Source: Mansonella perstans (lineage: Eukaryota > Nematoda > Chromadorea > Rhabditida > Onchocercidae). Taken from it: a stretch of DNA of 64,000 bases. The stretch's first letter is position 1, and every line of letters begins with the position of its first letter. Made by a program: the position numbers and the translations under genes. The stretch is from assembly GCA_037074765.1 (NCBI GenBank), contig JBAMDO010000090.1:1-64000 (forward strand), in the 5' to 3' direction. Shown in pieces: positions 1-9,498 of this stretch. The notes beneath the pieces are model-generated. The model saw nothing but the letters and a program-made list of their open reading frames with translations. It was not told the origin of the DNA and made no database searches.

Positions 1-358
1 AATATAATCAAAATTGGCTAACATTAACATGGTTTACAAGAGCAATAAATAACGGATTCCAGGATTAGATACATCCAATACTAATCTTTGAAATATAACA
101 GTAAAGTACATATGTCTCCTCGTTTACCTATTCAATCCATAAAAACTATTTTATTCATTCCATTGCGTTTAATCATATGTATATTCCGTGACAGACCAAA
201 TATATTATCCAGGTTATATCAGTTTATGAGCTGAAATGGGATATATCCTCCTGCATCTATTTCTAGAGTAAGTTGAATATTTGAACATATTCTGATATTA
301 AAAAGTCAGGATAGATGGTGGTGTCGGGAAAGTTTTTATCTCGTGGCACAGTCGAATC

Positions 359-444
359 TTCAAACTCGAGTAATTAATCCGTTATGTTGAGTTGAGCTGC
401 GTTGAATTGAGTTGTGTTCGCCCTCAAACTTCGGTAATTAAACC
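359..444 (-). repeat. Left SL1-like pair (antisense)
   Basis: Read on the minus strand, 423-444 matches 21 of 22 bases of the canonical nematode SL1 leader. The segment 359-380 is a poorer copy with about 18 of 22 matches. The pair lies about 64 bases apart, the spacing seen in the right-hand array. Unlike the right array, the leader at 423-444 is followed on its strand by GG rather than GT. Confidence 0.75.
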
Positions 445-570
445 TTTATTAGAAAAATTGGATAACGCGAGAAATACGTAACACTTATATACAACGCGTA
501 TTTAATGGTAAAATTAATATAATAAAAATGGTAATGATGAGGAGAACAGAACCCGTAACCATTGATGTGA
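381..570. repeat. Left terminal direct repeat of the composite block
   Basis: This segment aligns collinearly with 7662-7850 with few indels, sharing a GTTGAGTTGAGCTGCGTTGA tract, an SL1-like stretch, then about 120 bases of AT-rich sequence ending near GATGAGGAGAACAGAACC. The two copies look about 85-90% identical by eye. No coding capacity is evident. Confidence 0.75.
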
Positions 571-1099
571 ATAGACTCAAAAAATGGTCTTTGTGGGATG
601 ATTAATAGTTTAAATAGTAGTAACTGAGTATTGTAGGCGGAGAAAGGAGTCATCATCATGAGCTAAGTTAAAAGAAACTTAAGCTCATCAAAAAAGCGAA
701 ATCCTTTGTAAAGGCATGCGTGATTTAAAAAGCACAATACATTACATGTAAGCATAATCATCAAAGAATTTTATGACATAGTTACACAATGGCTTTATTT
801 AATAAAATATTACTGCAGCTGCCTTTTTGTTAATTTATGGTAGGAAAGAGGATTGACAGCTTATAATTGGATGTGAGGTTAGACTACAACAAAGAAATAG
901 GAAATTAATCTTAACATCATAAAATTAATTAGATGACTCATAAAGACATTAACATTAATTTTACAATTTGATTTATTGACCTATTGGAAGTTTCGCGTTA
1001 TAAAATTCGTGACAGATGGCAAGGGAAAAAGAAGGATCACTGGATTTCTTAAATTCATGTGTGTCTGAAGTTGCATATTGAGTTTACTTCAAGTTCACA

Positions 1100-1710
1100 A
1101 GGCTACTCTCTGTTACGCGATGTTATACAGATAAGCCTTGGTATCCAATTCAGCTGCGTCGATTATAACCATAGTTTAGAATTTACGTTTAATTGATCAG
1201 TATTTTTCAAGCTCTTTATTGAATATTTTTTACTTCACGCTAAATTTAATGAATAAATTGGGCATTAACATATTTTATTTTGTATTATCTAACTTGTAAG
1301 AGGTTAATTATATTGGATTATGTTTGTAAATATTATGCTATGATTTAGGAGGAGGAGGTGGAGCAGCAGCACCAGGAAGAGGAGGAGCGGGACCAGCAGG
1401 GCAGCGAGACCGACCGCCGCCAAACCAGCCGCCGCAAGAACCAGTGGCTTGAAAAAAAGTCCATAACGCTGATTTGATTTTGGCTATCAGAGTGTTAGTT
1501 CATATCATCTCCTCATCTTCAACGTTCCACTGTCATGTGGGTCAGAGAACTGTCTTCTTCAACACTGTTGTGCATTTTCAGTCAATAAGCCTTAATTCCA
1601 ATGGATGTTTTCATCAAAAAATATTATCGTAGAAATGTTTAATTACATTAGATTATATTGGATTACGTTTAATTATATTGGATAGCATGATATCAACAAA
1701 CATGTAAGTA
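1100..1710 (+). repeat. Diverged outer copy of the palindrome family, holding a GC-rich island
   Basis: The order of recognisable blocks (TTATACAGATAAGCC, AAATTGGGCA, TTAATTATATTGGATTATGTT, GATTTTGGCT, ATGATATCAA) matches 4840-5390, so this is a third, more diverged copy in direct orientation. In the other copies the centre reads as a short GCAGGTGG...CTGCAGCTGCC segment. Here it is replaced by about 95 GC-rich bases at 1351-1450 built from GGA, GCA and CCG-like triplets. Confidence 0.6.
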
Positions 1711-1854
1711 TGGCTGTATTTAGATAAGAGAATAAAAATGGTAAAAATACGTCGGTCGCTAACAATGCTAATCACCAAATAAATTCGTTGTCAATCTGAC
1801 ATTAGAAATTGACTATAAAAATATGTTGGAAGAATTTCTCAGACTCAATTTCCT

Positions 1855-2130
1855 GATCAATTGTTTCAAATTAAAAGCTTATGAAAAATGATTGATAAAT
1901 CATTTGTCTAAAATTATACACCGTCGGCACATTGTAAGGAACTTCTCGCTTATAACCAAACCAATTTATGTCAGAATATTGTGACCTTTGTGCAACCTTT
2001 ATGTTTAGCTCCATATGTGCGAATATCAAGAAAAATTAAAACAATCATCTTCTATCTAATTCCCAAGAGTCATGTGAAAATATTGTAAGCGAAACCCCCT
2101 TCCACCGGCATTCCATTATATCTAGAACCA
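1855..2130 (+). repeat. LTR-like relic shared with 60353-60560
   Basis: This segment shares clear similarity with sequence immediately upstream of the BEL/Pao gag remnant near 60.4 kb. The shared blocks are TGTTTCAAATTAAAA, TGTAAGGAACT, TCGCTTATAA and TATGTGAAAATATTG-like, in the same order and orientation. It is probably a solo or decayed LTR or leader of that element family. No gag follows it here. Confidence 0.5.
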
Positions 2131-2329
2131 AAAATCCGGTTGTCTTGGTTTACAATAACCTGAAATCGGTGAGACACTGAATTTAGCATTTATGTCTATT
2201 ATGAAAACAAAGAACTTTCTTCGAATGTTTAGAAACAACATTTGTATTTCTATATGGGAAAAATATTACAAAGAATCTGTGAAAAAACAATACAAACATG
2301 AAAATAGAGGGAAAAAATCTTTAAGAGTT

Positions 2330-3870
2330 ATGCATTAATTATTCTAAAGCAAAATATTAGCAATCTTTTATAACAAAATGCAGAGAGAATAATGTTTAAT
2401 GTATTTTCTTCAATTTTCTACCGCAAAAATTTTTTTTGAGATTTTTTAATTTGTTCAGAACTGAATAAAGTGATGGAAACTTATATGAAATATTTCATTT
2501 TTTTCGCCAAATTTGAAGTTACTTTAATAGTTTTTGTTCCGCAGTAATTTTTTTTTGAATTTTTACAAAAATTCATTTAAACTAAAGCCTATTTGCGCAA
2601 CTATACTTATGTACACGTTTATTGATATCATGTTAACCTAAAAAAATTAAACATGATCCAAGAGCAATATCATTAAATATAACCCAGTACAATCTAATCT
2701 AATCAAACAAGTCTAAGAAAATATATATTAATGAAAATATCCATTGCAATAAGTTTTCTTGAGAGAAAATTGCACAAGATCTTGAAGGACAGTTGTCCTG
2801 GCGTACATGACGTTGAGCCGAAGAGTACAGTGATGTAAACTAACTGTCCAACAGCCAAAATCAGATTAGGCAGCTGCACCTGGATCTAAAGCATAGCATA
2901 ATACAAACATAATCTAATACAATTAACCTATTACAAAAAAATGAAATATTTTGGTGCCCAATTTGTTCGTTAAATTCAATGTGAAACATTCAGCATATTA
3001 AATAACACTAAAATAACAATGAAAAAATATTTTTATTGATATTTTAAAAATATTTGGCAATGCAACATAAATTCTAGGCCAAAAACAATGATTCGACGCA
3101 GCTCAATTAATTGATAAGGCTCCTCTTTATAACGCTTCGTAACAGAGAGCAGCACTATGATTTGGCTTGGCTATCACGACCGTTTAAATTTATCAAAAGT
3201 GATAATGGGTTAGGTTAGCGATAATAACTTATTTTAGAAAATAAATGAGGTATTTTTTTTTCATTTATTTCTTTTCATATTTTTTCATGATAATTTTTGT
3301 GAATTTTGTCTTTTCATCATTCTGTGAATTTTACTTGGTTGATTAGGTGGTTGTTGACCATTGTTCATCATATTAGGTCTTTGTTGAGAACAATAAATGA
3401 TGAAAATAAGGAACAGCAACAAATTTCGCCACATCTGAACTAATAACAACTCCGACATACTCTGAAATGAATTATGTTGCAGTTTCTATCGAACGTTAGC
3501 ATTTATGAATCCGTGTCATTTAGGAATTTCGGGTCATTTAGGAATTTCGCTTTGATGACAGAATCATCAGAACTGGAACATTTCTGAAATCATTAAATGC
3601 TCAAATTATTTTCCTCAGTAACGAATAAAAGAATGACAAAAAAATTAATGGTTCACATCAAAACAAATTGCGCTTTATGTACTTCGATGGCGGAAATAGT
3701 GAATATATTTTGTATGGTATTGTTTACGTGTTTAACAATTCCGTTCTTCGACAACCTATTTTTCCGCTTTTGTTTACTGAATGGCAAAAAAATGAATTAA
3801 GATGGATAAATAGAAAAGCAGTGATGTAAATGAATGCGATAAAATAAGATTTACCATTAATCATTTCATC
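2330..3870. repeat. Left arm of a long inverted repeat
   Basis: This arm pairs with 4190-5660 in reverse complement. Anchor pairs: about 2452-2480 with 5508-5536, 3431-3475 with 4655-4700, and 3640-3720 with 4340-4420. The paired coordinates sum to about 7990-8130, so small indels shift the register but the palindrome stays centred near 4.03 kb. An imperfect tandem duplication of GTCATTTAGGAATTTCG lies at about 3517-3550. The only ORFs are short and unrecognised. Confidence 0.75.
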
Positions 3871-4189
3871 TCTCAATGATAACAAATCATCGGCCATCTT
3901 TTATAACAAAATAGAGCAGTGAAAAGAAATTTTCTATCAAATTCTCTCTCCTTAATCTGTTCATTTAGAATTTCAATTTCAATTTTATTTCATCATTATG
4001 GAAATTTTGTAGAAAAGCAGAAATTTTGGTGCACTGTGCAATGTGCTTTGTTGCGAAACTTTTTGACAAAAAGAATTTGACAGGAAAATTTGTTTCAAGA
4101 AAAATAATTTAGATTGTAAATTATATTAAATAACAATTCTTCTTTTTATAAAAAATTGTTGATAATTTGTTAATATTGCAAGATAAAAT

Positions 4190-5660
4190 GACTGATAGTA
4201 AACTTGTTTTTATCTCACTATTTCCATCATTCCCTTTCATTTGACCCATCTTAATTCATTCTTTCACTATTTGATAAACAAAGGCGAGAAAAAGAGATTG
4301 CCGAACAAAAATACGAATCGTTTGAATGGTCTATAACACCAGAATATTCATTGCTTCCGTTATCGAAGTATATAATGCGGGATTTGTTTTGATAAGAACC
4401 ATTAATAGTTTTGTCATTCCTCTTTTCGTTATTGAGTAAAATACTTGAAGTGTTATGGTAATTTCAGAGGCATCATAGTATTAAAACATTATAGTATTAA
4501 GAGTAGCAGTATTAGGAAATTAGGAACAACCTTCTGAAGCAATCTTATTCTTCTAATTCTAGTGATTCTATCGTCAAAGAGGAGTTTTTAAATGATTCAA
4601 ATTTAAAAATGGATTCATAAATATTAACATTCGATAGAAACCGCAATATAATTCATTTCAGAGTATGTCGAAGTGGCTATTAATTCAGACGTGGCGAAAT
4701 TTTTTATTATTCCTTATTTTCATCATTCATTGTATGCGCATGGGTAAGCTGTTGAAAAAGTTCACAAAAAGGATTTCAAGTTATGAAAACAACGCCTAAT
4801 TTTCACTTTTGATAAATTTAAACAGTCAAAGCGTTATACAGAGTGAGCCTTACTGATTAATTCAGTTGCGTCGAATCATTCTTTTTGGCCTAGAATTTAT
4901 GTTGCATTGGCAAATATTTTTAAAATATCAATAGAAATATTTTTTCATTTTTATTTTAGTGTTATTTAATATGCTGAATGTTTCACATTGAATTTAACGA
5001 ACAAATTGGGCACCAAAATATTTCATTTTTTTGTAACAGGTTAATTATATTGGATTATGTTTGCATTATGCTATGCTTTAGATGCAGGTGGACGTTGAGG
5101 TGGAAATGGACCTGCAGCTGCCTAATCTGATTTTGGCTGTTGGACAGTTAGTTCACGTCAATGTACTCGTCGCTCAACGTCACGTACATCAGGACAACTG
5201 TTCTTCAAGATCTTGTGCAATTTTCTCTCAAGAAGACTTATTGCAATGGATATTTTCATTAATATATATTTTCTTAGACTTGTTTAATTAGATTAGATTG
5301 TATTGGGCTATGTTTAATGATATTGTTCTTGGGTCATGTTTAATTTTTTAAGTTAACATGATATCAATAAACGTGTACATGAGTATGCGCAAACAGGCTT
5401 TAGTTTAAATGAATTTTTACGAAAATTCAAAAAAAATTACTGCGGAACAAAAACTATTAAAGTAAATTCAAATTTGGCGAAAAAAAATGAAATATTTCAT
5501 ATAAGTTTCCATCACTTTATTCAGTTCTGAATAAATAAAAAAATTTCAAAAAAAATTTTTACGGTGAAATTTGAAGAAAATACATTAAATAGACATTATT
5601 CTCTTTGCATTTTGTTATAAAAGATTGCTAATATTTTGTTGTAAGGTAGTTGAGATCCAA
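4190..5660. repeat. Right arm of the long inverted repeat
   Basis: Reverse-complement partner of 2330-3870, separated from it by a spacer of about 300 bases. Its last 260 bases (about 5400-5660) also take part in a second inverted repeat with 7190-7440, so this sequence belongs to two palindromes at once. It shows no transposase signature. Confidence 0.75.
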
Positions 5661-5890
5661 TTTTATCGCATCCTTTGCATCATTGCTTTTCTATTTATCC
5701 GCTTTAATTTATTCTTATTCAATAAACAAAAGCGAAAAAAAAACAGATTGCTGAAAAACGGAATTGTTTAACGCATCTATAATACCAGGCAAATTACATT
5801 CACTGCTTCCGTTATCAAAGTATAGAAAGCACCATTTGTTTTGATATTAACCATTAATACTTTCCTCATCCGTTTTTTATTGAAAAATGC
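5400..5890. repeat. Left arm of a second inverted repeat
   Basis: This is the reverse complement of about 6950-7440. Anchors are the GGTAGTTGAGATCCAATTTT stretch near 5646 against AAAATTGGATCTCAACTACC near 7211, and the ATTACTGCGGAAC block near 5436 against GTTCCGCAGTAAT near 7426. The spacer of about 1.05 kb (5890-6950) is AT-rich and holds no recognisable gene. Confidence 0.75.
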
Positions 5891-6949
5891 TTGAAGTGCT
5901 CCGTGACTTCAGGAATGCTACAAGTAGCCTTCTGAAGCAACTTTATCCCTTTAACTCTGACGATTCTGTCATCAAAGAGAAATTCTTATATAATACAAAT
6001 TTAACAATGAATTTCATAAATGCTAACATTCGATATAAACTACAACACAATTCATTTTGGAATATATCGAAGTCGCTATTAGTTCAATAGGTGTGGAAAC
6101 ATTGTTGATTCAACAGTTATGTATCCCAAGCACACGGGATTTCTTTAGTTGTAGTTTAGATTTTTCTTGTTTCAAAATCTTTCCGAAATTATTTCAATGC
6201 AACTAATTGTTGAATTCACCGATGACGATCATGGAAAATTTATTAGTAGGATGACAGCAGCCACCAAGTACGTCTTGCCATAATGTTTTGTTTCAATGCT
6301 TGTATAAAGAGCCGTTATAATTGATATGATTACTTTCGACGTTATGATTATCACCACTAATACTTATTACTTAATAAAATTGTCTATTGTATAATATTAA
6401 GCTATTGAAGTGTAGGTTTTACTTGGATAATGAAACACTCAGTGTTTAGTGGTTGTAAGTAACAGTTCAAAATTGTAAGAATCCATTCTTCCAAAAGCTT
6501 CAGTTTTGAGTCTGAAAAAATGCTAATACATTTGATTCAGAATTAAGCGTTGCGAAGATTAGTAGATAATGCAAATTGACGTGATGCTATTCCATTTCAA
6601 ACATTTAAGTAAAAATCGAGTGCTTAGAAATTCTGCGTGTAGTATCGAATATGCGTAAAATGTTATTGATTAGTGTAAAAATATTTAATGTATGACATTA
6701 TAAATACAGATAGTAGCTTCATTGGATTACTGGTTATTCTTCTTATGGATCAGGGAGTGCTCTTCGTCATTGCTTCCGTGACATTTGTTTTCCATAAACG
6801 AATTTCCAGCTGTATTCGTCGGGAAATGTTCAGTATCTTCTTTAGTTCAATATTAGGGACATTCGTTTGAAGTTTTTTTTACTGATCATCAGTCTGATGA
6901 TTTCAGTTGTCAAACGTAATGATTACCTTTCCTGGGAAGAATACATGGA

Positions 6950-7440
6950 AAAATATAAGGGAAAAATATTACAAAGAAGTCACTCATTTTTCAATAAGAA
7001 AGGAATGAGGAAAGTATTAATGGTCCATATCAAAAGAAATTGTGCTTTACATACTTTGATGACGGAAGCAGTGAATATAATTGGCCTGGTATTGTAGATG
7101 CGTTAAACAGTTCCATTTTCCAGCAGTCTGTTTTTTTCCGCTTTTGTTTATTGAATAAGAAATGAATTAAAGCTGATAAGTAGAAGAGCAATGATGCAAA
7201 TGATGCGATAAAATTGGATCTCAACTACCTTACAACAAAATATTAGCAATCTTTTATAACAAAATGCAAAGAGAATAATGTTTATTTAATGTATTTTCTT
7301 CAATTTTTTACCGCAAAAATTTTTTTTGAAATTTTTTAATTTGTTCAGAACTGAATAAAGTGATGGAAACTTATATGAAATATTTCATTTTTTTTGCTAA
7401 ATTTGAAGTTACTTTAATAGTTTTTGTTCCGCAGTAATTG
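6950..7440. repeat. Right arm of the second inverted repeat
   Basis: Partner of 5400-5890. It is also a direct copy of about 2340-2560, with long exact runs around the GTTCAGAACTGAATAAAGTG motif, so it is the least diverged of the family copies seen here. Confidence 0.75.
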
Positions 7441-7575
7441 TCGTGAAAGTTTGTATGAGAGATCAACTTGTGGCTAATGTTTCCTAACGTTTTGATTAGG
7501 GATTGTTATGATGGATTGAACTGGTTGTGTTTGGAATGAAATTTGTGATTAGATTGAATTGATTTGCGGGAACAC

Positions 7576-7721
7576 CTCAAACTTGGGTAATTAAACTGTT
7601 GTATTGAGTTATCTGCTTTGAGTTGAGCTGCGTTCACACCTCAAACTTGGGTAATTAAACCGTTGTGTTGAGTTGAGCTGCGTTGAATTGTGTTCGCACC
7701 TCAAACTTAGGTAATTAAACC
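7576..7721 (-). repeat. Tandem array of three SL1 spliced-leader sequences (antisense)
   Basis: On the minus strand three copies of the nematode SL1 leader occur at 7700-7721 (21 of 22 bases), 7640-7661 (22 of 22) and 7576-7597 (21 of 22), with periods of 60 and 64 bases. Each is followed directly by GT, as the leader is in an SL RNA gene. The following sequence is a GCAGCTCAACTC-type spacer, not the usual SL RNA body, and I see no Sm-binding site (AATTTTTGG-like). No 5S rRNA gene is nearby. They are therefore probably not functional SL RNA genes. Confidence 0.9.
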
Positions 7722-7850
7722 TTTTATTAGAATAATTGGATAATGCGAGAATTACGTAACAATTATATATAACTCGTATTTAATGGTAAAATTAATGTAA
7801 TAAAAATGGTGATGATGAGGAGAACAGAACCAGTAGCCGTTGATATTGAA
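7662..7850. repeat. Right terminal direct repeat of the composite block
   Basis: Direct copy of 381-570, including the third SL1-like unit at 7700-7721 and the AT-rich tail to about 7850. It defines the right end of the block. Confidence 0.75.
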
Positions 7851-7953
7851 TTATTGTATGTGACCAGTCATTTGAGCAATTTCTTGGTTCATGATACGCT
7901 TTAACAGTTATTGCTGTTAATCTGTATATAAAGAAAAGCATATTTAGAAGGCT

Positions 7954-8007
7954 CATACAGTATTGTTCTGATTTAAACTTCATACAGTATTGTTCTGGTT
8001 TGAACTC
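7954..8007. repeat. 27-bp tandem duplication
   Basis: Two adjacent 27-base units begin CATACAGTATTGTTCTG and differ at three positions. They lie just outside the composite block. The stretch from here to 8650 is AT-rich and shows no gene that I can support. Confidence 0.8.
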
Positions 8008-8698
8008 AACTCTGAAACTATTTGAAATTAATAAAGTGAAGGATAAGGACTTTTGGTTTTCTTTTGATCACTTCTGTAATTATTACTAAAGGTGAGGATT
8101 TCGGAGTCCTCAGGAGGTAATCAGGAAGCGGTACAGGCGAGAAATTGGAATATAGCGCTTTTCTGTGGTTTTAATTGGATCAATAACTACAAGGATATTG
8201 TTATTTGTAAATAACGGTAGAAATGATAGTTTTGTTAATTAGAGTATTATGAACCGTTGTTTTAAAGTCATTTTTATTGAATTTCAACACGATTAGTTAT
8301 ATAATTCTAATGTGTCGAATAATTCATAAAATTTTTTTCTTTTTTATCTAATATCCTCTTTACTGTAGCAAAGAGAATATAAACATCTTTCAATTACAAA
8401 ATTTATTATTTTGCAATAATTTTGCTTCTAGTTGGTTGGTTCTCTGAATGAAAAAAGTTCCAAAAACTCTAATATAAGCTGTATGATTTATGAAAAGAAT
8501 TGCTGCTTAACATTACGCTTACATTACAGTGATTTACTCTAATTTCGATGACTTACTTTGATTCTTCAAATTTTCACTGAAATTTGAATGAAGCATGTTT
8601 ATTATTTCAAAAAAGGAAATGTGATCAATCTGATTCAAGTAGTTTTGTTTACCTTTTCCTAGACAGTACGTAAAGAATTTCCGAAATTGAAGATAGCT

Positions 8699-9498
8699 AT
8701 GGCAGAGTCGTCTTATTCCGGTTTGGGTATCGATTGCGCTTATTCGGTGGTAGTTCGAACAAGTAGCAAAAAAAACGCTGGAACCGCGGCAAATGTATTT
8801 GTACAAGTGTGTTTGTTTTTGACTTCATTTCTTTAAATTACAAATATAAATTCAATTTTTTTTAAAAAATTTAGTTTTTATAACATCAGCTTTGTACGGA
8901 ATTTATGTAACAACAGTTGGAAACAAATATTTTGCAGTTAACGGATGTCGAAGGCAAACAAACGGATAAGGTGCGCCTTAAATGTTCAATTACTCACCGG
9001 AAGAAATTTCAGCGGGGCCATGTAAGTGAACTTTGCTAGATGAATTAGGATAAAAAGAAAGCAAAGAGCAGGGATTTGGACCTTCATTATTCCCCATAAG
9101 ATTACTGAGATACGTTTGATATCACCCGAAATGAGATGTGTAAAATTATTTAAATGATGTTCGTAAATGGCTTCTAAATTTTAATATCATTTATGCATTA
9201 AATAGCTGATTTTTTTCTTTATCTCTTTTGTTTACAGTCGGATCTATTCTTGCTAATTGAGCAAAATCCATTATCGAAGCTCAGATCACTAGAAGTTTGG
9301 CATGAAAAAAAGGGTGACGGCAGGCCTTGGTTACTGCATTCTGTATATATCATAGAACATATGCATCATATACTATATCAATTCCCATGTCGCAAATGGC
9401 TTGGTGAAAATCCGGATGAATTAGTTACACTTTTCTTTGCAAATCAACTTTTTAAAATCCTTCAATTTATACTACTTGATATCGGAATCAAAAAGTGA
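8699..9498 (+). CDS. Small PLAT (LH2) domain protein
   Basis: Three exons join in frame: 8699-8806, 8938-9021 and 9238-9498, giving 150 residues. Introns are GTGTGT...TTTGCAG and GTAAGT...TTTACAG, both in phase 0. The protein is almost entirely one PLAT beta-sandwich at about residues 14-125. It opens with YSVVVRT...AGTAANVFVQ, then KFQRGHSDLFLL, the hallmark LEVWHEKKGDGRPWLL strand pair, and FPCRKWL near the end. PLAT domains bind lipid or protein partners in lipoxygenases, lipases and polycystin-1/LOV-1. No lipoxygenase or channel sequence follows, because a stop comes about 25 residues after the domain. The start is uncertain: an acceptor-like TTTTCCTAG at 8653-8661 allows a longer 5' exon, so this could be the 3' end of a larger gene or a polycystin-like remnant. 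Confidence 0.7.

Larger units (their letters stand above)
330..7860. repeat. Composite repeat block with SL1-bearing ends and nested palindromes
   Basis: A roughly 7.5 kb block is bounded by two similar direct segments (381-570 and 7662-7850). It contains several related copies of one sequence family in both orientations: direct at about 1100-1710, inverted at 2330-3870, direct at 4190-5660, partial direct at 5700-6090, and inverted at 6950-7440. No long open reading frame, transposase or reverse transcriptase is visible inside. The layout resembles a foldback or non-autonomous composite element, or repeated insertion of one family into itself. That it moves as a unit is inference; repeat identity was judged by eye. 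Confidence 0.7.

Noticed and set aside
7576..7721. Functional SL1 RNA genes
   Set aside because: The leader is present, but the downstream SL RNA body and an Sm-binding site are not visible, and the copies are only 60-64 bases apart, shorter than a typical SL RNA of about 100 nt.
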